This document shows, in pieces, positions 14,166-21,229 of a DNA stretch of 23,944 nt. The translations under genes were made by a program, and so were the position numbers. The notes beneath the pieces are model-generated. The model did no database searches. It had not been told where the DNA came from and worked only from the letters and a program-made list of their open reading frames with translations. The first letter of the stretch is position 1. The number at the start of each line of letters is the position of its first letter. Source of the DNA: a virus; IMG/VR virus record IMGVR_UViG_3300037573_000265, positions 1 to 23,944 of that record. One strand, given 5' to 3'.

Positions 14166-14327
14166 ATGAAACAACAAAAAGAACAACCAGTGGAGGAAAA
14201 AGTAGAGCCAACAGAAATGGTTTTGCCTTTGGAATTAGCTCAAGCTCTATTGAATTATTTAGGTAGCAAACCTTATAGTGAAGTTGCAGGATTAGTTAAT
14301 GGAATACAAGATTCAAAATTACAGTAG
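14166..14327 (+). CDS. Small phage protein, 53 aa
   Basis: ATG at 14166 to TAG at 14325-14327. After a charged N-terminal 17 residues (KQQKEQPVEEKVEPTE) comes LPLELAQALLNYLGSKPYSEV and a final helix GLVNGIQ. The second part has the amphipathic look of a short conserved phage protein that pairs helices. It has a good start context (aaatatATG), 16 nt after the upstream gene and 24 nt before the next. Function is unknown. Confidence 0.68.
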   Translation: MKQQKEQPVEEKVEPTEMVLPLELAQALLNYLGSKPYSEVAGLVNGIQDSKLQ

Positions 14328-14351
14328 TATTAATATTAAAAAAGAAAAATT

Positions 14352-14792
14352 ATGATAGTAAAGATTGTTTTAACAACAGTAGTACTTGGAGCGTTTTTAG
14401 GTTTAGTAATAGACTTATACAAGCAGATTCAATTGAACAAAGTGGCTTATCTTAAAAATGATTTGTCAAATGATTATACAAGATGGGAAGCAAGTGACCT
14501 TGCTATAGCAGCATTCGTTGGATTAGTTGCCTCAAAAGAAGTAAGATTGAGTGATGAATTCCAAGCTGTAATTTATGCAGTACTTAAAAGAAGTGAAAGA
14601 GCAGTTGATGAAAAGATTAGAAGAGTATCTACAATAGGTTCTGAAAAATCAGATGCATCAGTAGCTGACCAAGATGCAGCATTCTTAGTATTGAGTTATG
14701 AAAAGTCAGTAGCAAAGGATATGTTTGAATTAGACTTACAAGTGTCTGGAGCAAGCAACAAGCAGATTGAGACTCTAATGTCTTACTTATAG
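14352..14792 (+). CDS. Hypothetical membrane-anchored protein, 146 aa
   Basis: An N-terminal hydrophobic helix (IVKIVLTTVVLGAFLGLVIDLY) is followed by a long soluble, mainly helical region (WEASDLAIAAFVGLVASKEV, AVDEKIRRVSTIGSEK). There is no cysteine for lipidation and no clear cleavage site, so a single-pass inner-membrane protein is most likely. No family is recognised. It is in the P6 operon, 47 nt before the RNA polymerase gene. Confidence 0.72.
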   Translation: MIVKIVLTTVVLGAFLGLVIDLYKQIQLNKVAYLKNDLSNDYTRWEASDLAIAAFVGLVASKEVRLSDEFQAVIYAVLKRSERAVDEKIRRVSTIGSEKSDASVADQDAAFLVLSYEKSVAKDMFELDLQVSGASNKQIETLMSYL

Positions 14793-14832
14793 TTTTAAAC
14801 AACAACACAATTATTAATAACATTAATACCAA

Positions 14833-14841
14833 CTGCCCGAT
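14833..14841 (+). repeat. Left arm of a GC-rich inverted repeat bracketing the RNA polymerase gene
   Basis: CTGCCCGAT overlaps the annotated AUG of the RNA polymerase gene. Its exact reverse complement ATCGGGCAG occurs at 17210-17218, 15 nt after the stop codon. In RNA the pairing extends by two G-U pairs (14842-14843 with 17208-17209). A GC-rich stretch before a start codon is unlike every other gene here, where the leader is A/T-rich. Confidence 0.6.
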
Positions 14842-17194
14842 GGAGAATAATGAACAAAAAATGAAAGCCCAAGGTGTGGCTAAAGTCTACAAAGACATCC
14901 TTACCAAAGCTGGAAACAATAAGAGCGTTTCTTCAACTCAGGTTGGACAACAAATGTTATTTAATGAAGCCTTGAGGATCTATCCTGAGGTATTGGATTG
15001 GATCGATAACAAGTGTGCCAACATGCACAGAACTAAAATAAAAGAGTACTTCTCAACTAAAGAAATTTTGGTTGAGAAGATTACTCAAACTCTTTTATTC
15101 TTGTCAGGTCAGGTTCACTATGGAGAAGATCATGACAAAGGACTTCGTTCCAAGTCTCGACACAAGAGTGTGGCTGCACTTTGCAAAAAAGTTATGCCAG
15201 AATTGGAGTGGGAGAATACGTATAGATTTGTAGAGATTGTTGTAGAAGCATCTCAATACTATACAAAATCATCAAAGCCTGCTCACAAAGGAGAGGCTTA
15301 TAATGTTAAGATGAACTATGAGTCTACACTAAGCTGTCAGATACTAGAGAAACTTGCAGAGAAGGCTTTAAAGGCATTCTATCCAATGCCAACGACTGAG
15401 AAGCCATTGGACTGGAATATCAATGCAGAGAACAAAGCTGTAGGTGGATATGATGAAACTGTGGGTGGATATAAAACTCATCAGTTTAAATTGATACGTC
15501 AAGATGAAAGGTTGGTAGATTATTCTAAGATATCTCAAGAGGTATTGGATTCAATCAACTACATACAGTCAACACCATGGATAGTTAATAAACCTATGTT
15601 AGAGGTTGTTGAGAGAGATTTGAAGATTCCAGTAAGAGAAGACTTTGTTAAATTAGAATATCCAGATCATACTGAATGTCAATATGAGATTGATCTTAAA
15701 GACGAAGAAGTAAAGAAGACTTTGGATAACAAGTTTATAGAAGAGTTGATCATTACAAGAAATCAATATCAAGATCAGATTCAATTATATAGAGCTGAGG
15801 CTTCAGACTTTGAAAGTGAATTAGGAAAGTATAGAGCCATCAAACTAGCTTTGAAGATTGCAAATGATTATAAGGATGAGGAAGAAATTTACTTTCCACA
15901 TTCGTTTGACTTTAGAGGTAGAGTTTATCCATTACCAATTGGATTAAGTCCTCAGGGTTCAGATGCAGTGAAGTCTTTATTGTTGTATAAGAATGGTGAA
16001 GTACTTAATAGGAATGGTGCTGAGTGGGGATTTGCTTACTTGGCTTCATTATATGGAGAAGACAAATTGGACTTCTTAGATCGTGTTGAAATGGGTATGA
16101 GTCTTATGGAAGCAGATTATAAACAAGCTGATGAGCCATATCAATTCCTAGCACATCAACTATTACTTAAAGAGGTAGTTGAAGATCCTTCAATAGAATT
16201 TAGAGGTAGAATACATTTAGATGCTTGTAATAGTGGATCACAATTCACTTCAGCAATTACTGGAGATCTTTCTGGATGCTTAGCAACAAATGTAATTCCT
16301 TCGTTTGAAGATAACAGACAAGTTAGAAAGGATGCTTACTTATTAGTAGCAGAGAGAGCTTTGGAGTTATGTAAGAAGAAAATATCTAAGGCTGGAGATA
16401 GAAAGACTAAACAGATGTTTGAATTCTTTTATGAATTACTAACTACCAATGGAAGAAAGATTTGTAAGGTGCCAGTAATGGTTTCTAATTATGGTGGAAC
16501 GATGGGAGGAAGAACTGAGATTCTTTGGAATATGTTTAGAGAGTTGAAGGTAGATAGAAAATGGATCACTAAGAAAGTTGCAGCACAGTTTAGTAAGTTG
16601 ATAGGAGATTCAATTACTGGAACTCTTAAAGGTGGTAAGGCATTTGAAACTTATATTCACAAGATGAATAATTTAGTTGCTATGAATAATAGACACGTTG
16701 AATGGACTACAAGTGATGGGTTTAGAATTGTGCATGTTAAGAATAAAGAACTAAAACCTAAACAAGTAACAGTGATGCTTCCAGCATCAAGAAAATCTAC
16801 TGTCATCATCAAGAGAAGATGGAGCGACAGTGTATCAGTTGCTAAGATGAAGTTGGCAATTAGTCCTAATTATATACATTCATTAGATGCAGAGTTGCTT
16901 AGAAGAGTTGCTTTGAGAATGAAGGAGGAAGGAATTGTTGATTCAGATTGGATACATGATTCATTTGGATGTCATCCAAACTATGTTGAGTTGATGTTAG
17001 ACATAACGAAAGAGGAGTTTGGAGATTTAGTTATGAGGGATCCTTTGAGTGTACTTGATAGTGAATTGAGATCTCAGATGATTATGAATGATAAGACCAT
17101 AGATGGATTGTCTCAGTGTGACATTCCAAGATTGAACGAATTCGAGATGAAGGATATTGAAAAGGTATGGACTTCAGATTGGTTCTTTAGTTAA
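14840..17194 (+). CDS. T7-type single-subunit DNA-directed RNA polymerase, 784 aa
   Basis: All core motifs of the T7 family are visible: DFRGRVYPLP (357-366, T7 DWRGR); HLDACNSGSQFTSA with catalytic D461 (T7 D537); KVPVMVSNYGG with K543 and Y551 (T7 K631 and Y639, same spacing); PNYIHSLDAELLR (from 676, T7 NFVHSQDGSHLR); and IHDSFGCHP with catalytic D707 (T7 D812). The C-terminus DWFFS resembles the aromatic foot DFAFA of T7 RNAP. The chain is about 100 aa shorter than T7's, mostly in the N-terminal promoter-binding domain. It should transcribe a subset of phage genes. The start could instead be the in-frame ATG at 14861, which has a better A-rich leader. It is followed by a strong terminator. 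Confidence 0.95.
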   Translation: MENNEQKMKAQGVAKVYKDILTKAGNNKSVSSTQVGQQMLFNEALRIYPEVLDWIDNKCANMHRTKIKEYFSTKEILVEKITQTLLFLSGQVHYGEDHDKGLRSKSRHKSVAALCKKVMPELEWENTYRFVEIVVEASQYYTKSSKPAHKGEAYNVKMNYESTLSCQILEKLAEKALKAFYPMPTTEKPLDWNINAENKAVGGYDETVGGYKTHQFKLIRQDERLVDYSKISQEVLDSINYIQSTPWIVNKPMLEVVERDLKIPVREDFVKLEYPDHTECQYEIDLKDEEVKKTLDNKFIEELIITRNQYQDQIQLYRAEASDFESELGKYRAIKLALKIANDYKDEEEIYFPHSFDFRGRVYPLPIGLSPQGSDAVKSLLLYKNGEVLNRNGAEWGFAYLASLYGEDKLDFLDRVEMGMSLMEADYKQADEPYQFLAHQLLLKEVVEDPSIEFRGRIHLDACNSGSQFTSAITGDLSGCLATNVIPSFEDNRQVRKDAYLLVAERALELCKKKISKAGDRKTKQMFEFFYELLTTNGRKICKVPVMVSNYGGTMGGRTEILWNMFRELKVDRKWITKKVAAQFSKLIGDSITGTLKGGKAFETYIHKMNNLVAMNNRHVEWTTSDGFRIVHVKNKELKPKQVTVMLPASRKSTVIIKRRWSDSVSVAKMKLAISPNYIHSLDAELLRRVALRMKEEGIVDSDWIHDSFGCHPNYVELMLDITKEEFGDLVMRDPLSVLDSELRSQMIMNDKTIDGLSQCDIPRLNEFEMKDIEKVWTSDWFFS

Positions 17195-17209
17195 TATACA
17201 ATATACGTT

Positions 17210-17218
17210 ATCGGGCAG
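17210..17218 (+). repeat. Right arm of the inverted repeat bracketing the RNA polymerase gene
   Basis: ATCGGGCAG, the exact reverse complement of 14833-14841. It sits in the 3' untranslated region between the stop codon and the terminator hairpin, so it would be in the same transcript as the left arm. Confidence 0.6.
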
Positions 17219-17234
17219 GTGACGTTTTAAAATT

Positions 17235-17274
17235 AGGCTCTACAGAAATGTAGGGTCTTTTTTTTGTTTTTTTT
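17235..17274 (+). terminator. Rho-independent terminator after the RNA polymerase gene
   Basis: A 10-bp stem with two G-U pairs, AGGCTCTACA (17235-17244) with TGTAGGGTCT (17249-17258), is capped by a GAAA tetraloop and followed by eight T, a G and eight more T. It ends the P6 unit. Confidence 0.92.
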
Positions 17275-17284
17275 AAAAAAATAG

Positions 17285-17314
17285 TTGCTCATATATATTA
17301 AAAGAGTATCTTTA
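17285..17314 (+). promoter_or_regulatory. Bacteroidota-type promoter P7 (late/packaging unit)
   Basis: GTTGC with TTG at 17285-17287, a 19-nt gap (the shortest of the set), TATCTTTA at 17307-17314 preceded by AGAG. It follows the terminator directly and is the only promoter seen ahead of the packaging genes. The leader to the ATG at 17487 is about 165 nt, several times longer than after the other promoters. Confidence 0.75.
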
Positions 17315-17340
17315 TGACGCAGTAAGGATATCTAATTTTA

Positions 17341-17441
17341 CTCTGTTAAGTATCAGAGGATTAGTTAACCTTCATATAATAGAAGATAAAGTCGTTTTGA
17401 TAAAACAAATGACCGTTTATCAAATAGTTTTTTTATCTTAA
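17341..17441 (+). promoter_or_regulatory. Structured leader with attenuator-like hairpin and possible leader peptide
   Basis: A small hairpin CTCTG/CAGAG (17341-17358) is followed by a 9-bp stem TTTGATAAA (17396-17404) with TTTATCAAA (17416-17424), then TAG and seven T (17428-17434): an intrinsic-terminator-like structure inside the P7 leader. A 10-codon ORF, ATG at 17409 to TAA at 17441 (MTVYQIVFLS), starts in its loop and crosses the 3' arm, so ribosomes on it could open the hairpin. Confidence 0.5.
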
Positions 17442-17446
17442 AAATT

Positions 17447-17471
17447 CTTAGAGCAATAGTGCTCGAACAAT
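17447..17471 (+). repeat. Leader hairpin repeat, copy 1
   Basis: A 25-nt element starting CTTAGAGCAATA, with a hairpin GAGCA-ATAG-TGCTC (17451-17464). It is repeated at 19230-19254 with 23 of 25 positions identical. It ends 15 nt before the ATG at 17487. Confidence 0.8.
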
Positions 17472-17486
17472 ATTGAAAATAAAATT

Positions 17487-17858
17487 ATGTCATACAAAGA
17501 CAAGTTAAAATTAATAATTGTTGTAGGAGTTATGCTGTTGAGTTTAACTAGCATCTCTGCACAAAGTAAGTTTAGTATGTATACTCAATCAAGTGTACTA
17601 AATTTTAATAGAGCAAGTTTTGCTCTGGATGTTAAATACAAATTGAATCCCAAATATACTATATCAAGTTGGTCAGCAATGACTCTTGGCAATACTATAC
17701 AGATGGGTGGAGATTATAAAACTACAAATGTTTTGTTGAACTATTCTTCAAACAATAATAAAACAACTCTTAGTAGTGGAGTATCTCATTTGAATGTACC
17801 TCAATGGAATAGAGGAAGAACTGAATTTGTAATTAAGTACAGAGTAAAATTATTTTAA
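17487..17858 (+). CDS. Small exported beta-strand-rich (outer-membrane barrel-like) protein
   Basis: The N-terminus (KDKLKLIIVVGVMLLSLTSISAQS) is a typical signal peptide with a likely cleavage after SAQ or ISA. The remaining ~97 residues alternate polar and aromatic/hydrophobic residues in short strands (ALDVKYKLNPKYTISSW, TTNVLLNYSSNNNKTTLSSGV) and end in VIKYRVKLF, a terminal-Phe ending common in outer-membrane barrels. Its size would allow only a few strands, so it may oligomerise or be periplasmic. It lies 1 nt before a membrane glycosyltransferase gene. A role in altering or exporting surface glycan, or blocking phage receptors, is inferred from that pairing. Confidence 0.72.
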   Translation: MSYKDKLKLIIVVGVMLLSLTSISAQSKFSMYTQSSVLNFNRASFALDVKYKLNPKYTISSWSAMTLGNTIQMGGDYKTTNVLLNYSSNNNKTTLSSGVSHLNVPQWNRGRTEFVIKYRVKLF

Positions 17859-17859
17859 T

Positions 17860-19227
17860 ATGGCATACACAAGAAGTCAATATAAATTTGCAACATCAGT
17901 TAATCTGAAACAAACTTGCAATAATTTATTCAAAGGTAATCATATTTTGAATCTAGGATTACTTTTAGCAAGTGCCTTATATCTAATTGCTTTTGGATAT
18001 GATGGATTAGTATTTGCTTTAAACATTGGATCATTTACATTCTTCTTATATAGATTTGTACTTTCGTTAGTAGGTCTAAGAGGAGATACAGAATCAGATC
18101 TTAAAGTAGAATATTCAAAAGATCTTCCAAAGTATTGTGTATTACTTCCAATGAGGAATGAACCTATTCCAGTAGTACAAGCATTAGTAAAAAATATGCA
18201 GAAGCTAAATTATCCAACTGACAAATTAGATATAGTCATGTTGGTTGATATAGACGATGATTACTTGGATAGCATTAAACAATTAGATATACCTAGTCAC
18301 TTTAGAATACTATCTAGCGAAGCTACGTTTCCATTTACTAAGCCAAAGGTTTGTAACTTGGGATTGATAACTACAGATGCTGAATTTGTTACAGTATACG
18401 ATGCAGAGGATGCTCCTGATCCAGATCAGTTGTTGAAGGTGCTTTATAAATTTAAAGATGAGTCTGTGTCATGTGTTCAGTGTAGATTGAATTACAATAA
18501 CAAAAGACCTAATTGGTTAGCTAAATTCTTTAACCTAGAATATCTAACTTGGTTCTCTATGACAATAGTTGGACTCGATAAGGTACAAGGACAGAATGCA
18601 GTTATTCCTTTAGGAGGAACTAGTCAACACCTAAGAGTTAAAGAGCTCATTGAGATGGGAGGATGGGATGCAGTTAATGTAACTGAAGATTGTGACTTAG
18701 GAATAAGATTAGCAAGACAAGGAAAGAGAACTGTAATAAGTGACTCAGTAACTCAAGAGATTGCTGTAGAACAATTAAAACATTTTATTCCTCAGAGAAC
18801 AAGATGGCAAATGGGATTCATGGTAACTTACATCAATCAATGTAAGACTCCTATCAAGTTGATGAAGGAGTTAGGATTTATGGGTATGATCCATTTCTAC
18901 TTTAGTATCTTTGGAAACTTTATTAATCCATTGATCACTCCTTTACTATTTATTATATTCATTAGAAGTTACTTCTTTGGATATAGTGGAGAGACATTTT
19001 TAGAAGTGCTTCCTTGGATAACATTAGTAGGTAACTTTATATTGATAGTAGCAAGTCACTTGATAGCTTCACTCAAATATCAGAATGGAAAGTTTTGGTA
19101 CATGAGTATTCTACAGCCTTTCTATTATTTAATTCAAGTAGTAACTGTTCACAGAGTAGTATATAAATTAATCACAGCTCCTTACAAATGGGAGAAGACA
19201 GCTCACGTAGCTGAAGAAGAAGAATAA
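17860..19227 (+). CDS. XagB-type processive membrane glycosyltransferase (family GT2)
   Basis: An N-terminal pair of membrane segments (LGLLLASALYLIAFGY; FALNIGSFTFFLYRFVLSLV) is followed by a GT2 catalytic domain. This starts at YCVLLPMRNEP and has VDIDDD, YDAEDAPDPDQL (D181-D184, the metal/UDP-binding acids), IPLGGTSQHLR, the catalytic TED (E276-D277) and QRTRW (312-316), the Q/RxxRW mark of processive synthases. Three or more membrane helices follow (FGNFINPLITPLLFIIFI, LPWITLVGNFILIVASHLIA). The closest pattern is the XagB/cellulose-synthase-like group, which makes beta-linked polysaccharide at the inner membrane; the sugar is unknown. At 455 aa it looks complete. Processive GT2 enzymes are unusual in phages. 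Confidence 0.9.
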   Translation: MAYTRSQYKFATSVNLKQTCNNLFKGNHILNLGLLLASALYLIAFGYDGLVFALNIGSFTFFLYRFVLSLVGLRGDTESDLKVEYSKDLPKYCVLLPMRNEPIPVVQALVKNMQKLNYPTDKLDIVMLVDIDDDYLDSIKQLDIPSHFRILSSEATFPFTKPKVCNLGLITTDAEFVTVYDAEDAPDPDQLLKVLYKFKDESVSCVQCRLNYNNKRPNWLAKFFNLEYLTWFSMTIVGLDKVQGQNAVIPLGGTSQHLRVKELIEMGGWDAVNVTEDCDLGIRLARQGKRTVISDSVTQEIAVEQLKHFIPQRTRWQMGFMVTYINQCKTPIKLMKELGFMGMIHFYFSIFGNFINPLITPLLFIIFIRSYFFGYSGETFLEVLPWITLVGNFILIVASHLIASLKYQNGKFWYMSILQPFYYLIQVVTVHRVVYKLITAPYKWEKTAHVAEEEE

Positions 19228-19229
19228 AA

Positions 19230-19254
19230 CTTAGAGCAATATTGCTCGCACAAT
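19230..19254 (+). repeat. Leader hairpin repeat, copy 2
   Basis: A 25-nt element nearly identical to 17447-17471. Its core GAGCAATATTGCTC (19234-19247) is a perfect 14-nt palindrome. It begins 3 nt after the glycosyltransferase stop and ends 17 nt before the ATG at 19272. The two copies flank the exported-protein/glycosyltransferase pair exactly. Confidence 0.8.
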
Positions 19255-19271
19255 CCATTTAAAACTAAACA

Positions 19272-19514
19272 ATGGAAAATAGTAAACCAGTAAAAAAGAC
19301 AGTAGTAAAAAGAAAACCAAGAAAAAGATTCATTGCAGTGAATGTTTGGCAGAAGAAGTTTGGACCAGTATCAGAGAGAGCTGTGTATGATGTCTATGCT
19401 CAGAAGTTCAATGTAGAGCTTCACAACATGAAGAAGTATTCTTTTACACATTGTGTTACTGCACTAAGAAAATTAGAAACAGATCTATTAGATTCACAAG
19501 AGGAGTCTATTTAA
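19272..19514 (+). CDS. Hypothetical basic protein, 80 aa
   Basis: The N-terminal 20 residues are strongly basic (KPVKKTVVKRKPRKRF). The rest looks like a small helical fold (FGPVSERAVYDVYAQKFNVEL, YSFTHCVTALRKLETDLL) ending in an acidic tail. It may bind nucleic acid. It precedes the portal gene by 21 nt and so may be a virion or packaging accessory. The family is not recognised. A hairpin repeat lies 17 nt upstream of its start. Confidence 0.75.
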   Translation: MENSKPVKKTVVKRKPRKRFIAVNVWQKKFGPVSERAVYDVYAQKFNVELHNMKKYSFTHCVTALRKLETDLLDSQEESI

Positions 19515-19535
19515 CATTAACTAAATAAAATAAAT

Positions 19536-20720
19536 ATGTCATTCAATATTCAAACTCATCGAGAGTTGACACAAATAGAGACAAGGCAAGATGTCGGATT
19601 AGGGATCATGCGTTGGGGAAAGGATAATACTTTCCCACAGACATTAATTAATGTCATCCAACAATCTCCATCAGCAAAGACAGCTATAAGTAGAACTGCA
19701 AAGTTTTATAAAGGAGCAGGCTTTGATGGAGAGAATGAAATAATTAATGCATATGGATTGACTTTGAAAAAGTTAGTAGGGATCCTTGCAGATGATTATG
19801 CAAACTTTGAAGCATTTGCACTTCAATTGAATTATAATCTAAAAGGACAAGTTACTTCAATGAATCCAATTAGAATAGCTACATTAAGATTTAATGAGTT
19901 TGATGAATTGAACTATGCATCGAAGGTTGGGTATCATCCTAACTTTGGAAGAAATAGTGAAGTAGTCAAAAGTATTGATTCAACTGTAGCAGCTGGAGAT
20001 ATCAAATGGTTTAATAGATTCAATCCTAAAGCTGTTGAAGCTCAGATTGAAAAAACCAAAGGAGGTATTTCAAATTACTTAGGACAAGTACTTTACTTTA
20101 GTGAAGCAGGACATTCATCTTATCCTATTCCACCATTGCAATCAGGAATCAATTATGTACTTTCAGATGTAGAGAATTCTATATTAGTAAGAAAAGAAAC
20201 ATCAACTGGATTCATTAACACTTATATGTTAAAGACTACAATGGACTCAGAAGACTCAACTTTGATAGCTTTAGAAAGAGCAATCGAAGAAGCACAAGGT
20301 GCAAGAGGAACTGGGAAAGTAATTACATTCTCAGGATTAAGTCCTGAAGAAGTATCAACTACACTACTTGAAGAAATGGGTGGTGGTGGAGCTGGATCGA
20401 AAGCAATTATCGAATCAGCAAGAATGGCATTTGAATTAGACAGAGAAGTAATTACTGGAGCATATTTGATCCCACCAGCATTGGCAGGTATTGATCAAAA
20501 GACTGGTCTTAGTGGAGCTGATCTACAAGAAGCATATTATGTGTTCAATGCAATTACTCAAGGTGGTAGAGATGCTATCGAAAGTGAATTGAATAATGTA
20601 CTAGCTAATTCTATATTCAAAACCCAAGATGTATCAATCAAGAAATTATCTTTAGACGTTCAAGAAGAACGAATGGAGGGAGAAGATAATGAGGAGATGT
20701 TAACTAATAAATCAGAATAA
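19536..20720 (+). CDS. Phage portal protein
   Basis: Features of HK97-type portals as found in Bacteroidota phages: an N-terminal segment with MRWGKDNTFP, residues SPSAKTAISRTAKFYKGAGF (clip/wing region), a central beta-rich part with ADDYANFEAFALQLNYNLKG, then YPIPPLQSGINYVLSDVENSI, the YPxPP...D..... pattern seen at the start of the stem/crown. Later come TGLSGADLQEAYYVFNA and a long helical C-terminal part. At 394 aa it is a usual size. The portal forms the dodecameric ring at one capsid vertex through which DNA is packaged. Its position near the terminase genes supports the call. Confidence 0.85.
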   Translation: MSFNIQTHRELTQIETRQDVGLGIMRWGKDNTFPQTLINVIQQSPSAKTAISRTAKFYKGAGFDGENEIINAYGLTLKKLVGILADDYANFEAFALQLNYNLKGQVTSMNPIRIATLRFNEFDELNYASKVGYHPNFGRNSEVVKSIDSTVAAGDIKWFNRFNPKAVEAQIEKTKGGISNYLGQVLYFSEAGHSSYPIPPLQSGINYVLSDVENSILVRKETSTGFINTYMLKTTMDSEDSTLIALERAIEEAQGARGTGKVITFSGLSPEEVSTTLLEEMGGGGAGSKAIIESARMAFELDREVITGAYLIPPALAGIDQKTGLSGADLQEAYYVFNAITQGGRDAIESELNNVLANSIFKTQDVSIKKLSLDVQEERMEGEDNEEMLTNKSE

Positions 20721-20722
20721 CT

Positions 20723-21229
20723 ATGTATGATGTAAGTTTAGAAAGTAGATTGATATCTTCTGACATTGCTGACATGATGCAAGATTATGTTTCGATTCAG
20801 TTAGATATAGACAACACAAAGATTAAAGCAGCAGCTCTAGTAGCTCAAGAAATAGATATAGCAAGAGTAATTACAAAAGCCAACTTGGATAGAGTAATTG
20901 ATTTAGATATTTATGATGAGACTATTCCAGATGCTGATTTAAGTCTTAGAGCATTGTTGGTGGCACCTTGGTGTTACTATACATATGCAAGATGTCTTAC
21001 AATGTTCCAAGGAACATTCACAGACTCAGGTTATGCTGTTGAAGCAGAAGCCACAGATAAAGATGCTGCTAAGGCTGTAGCACAAGAAATGAAAAGTATA
21101 GGTGACAGTTTTATGTTACTTGTTACTGAATTCCTCACAGCAGAGGATGAAAGTACTTTAGCCGATGATAGCAAACTAGCTCCAAGAATCCGAGTAATGG
21201 GAGGAAAGGAGAATAGGGCATCTAATTAG
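20723..21229 (+). CDS. Probable head-tail connector / adaptor protein, 168 aa
   Basis: Starts 2 nt after the portal stop. It is predicted mainly helical (DIADMMQDYVSIQLD, ADLSLRALLVAPWCYYTYARCLTMF), with a long final helix (DKDAAKAVAQEMKSIGDSFMLLVTEFL) and a short disordered tail. The size and position next to the portal match the DUF6712-like/gp6-type connectors of Bacteroidota phages, which join the portal to the neck. The family assignment rests on context and general shape. The stop codon overlaps the 5' end of a tRNA-like element. Confidence 0.6.
   Translation: MYDVSLESRLISSDIADMMQDYVSIQLDIDNTKIKAAALVAQEIDIARVITKANLDRVIDLDIYDETIPDADLSLRALLVAPWCYYTYARCLTMFQGTFTDSGYAVEAEATDKDAAKAVAQEMKSIGDSFMLLVTEFLTAEDESTLADDSKLAPRIRVMGGKENRASN

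Larger units (their letters stand above)
17195..17486 (+). other. Intergenic region between the RNA polymerase gene and the late unit
   Basis: These 292 nt contain no gene of note. In order they hold the right arm of the inverted repeat, a terminator, promoter P7 and a structured leader with three hairpins, described separately. The only ORF is a possible 10-codon leader peptide at 17409-17441. Confidence 0.7.

Noticed and set aside
14850-14864. Five-codon ORF (ATG AAC AAA AAA TGA) within the 5' end of the RNA polymerase gene
   Set aside because: Too short to support as a peptide; noted only because it could affect choice between the starts at 14840 and 14861.
18904-18913. AGTATCTTTG inside the glycosyltransferase gene as a promoter
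   Set aside because: The -7 match is exact, but no TTG lies 19-21 nt upstream and it would give a transcript starting mid-gene with no gene start nearby.
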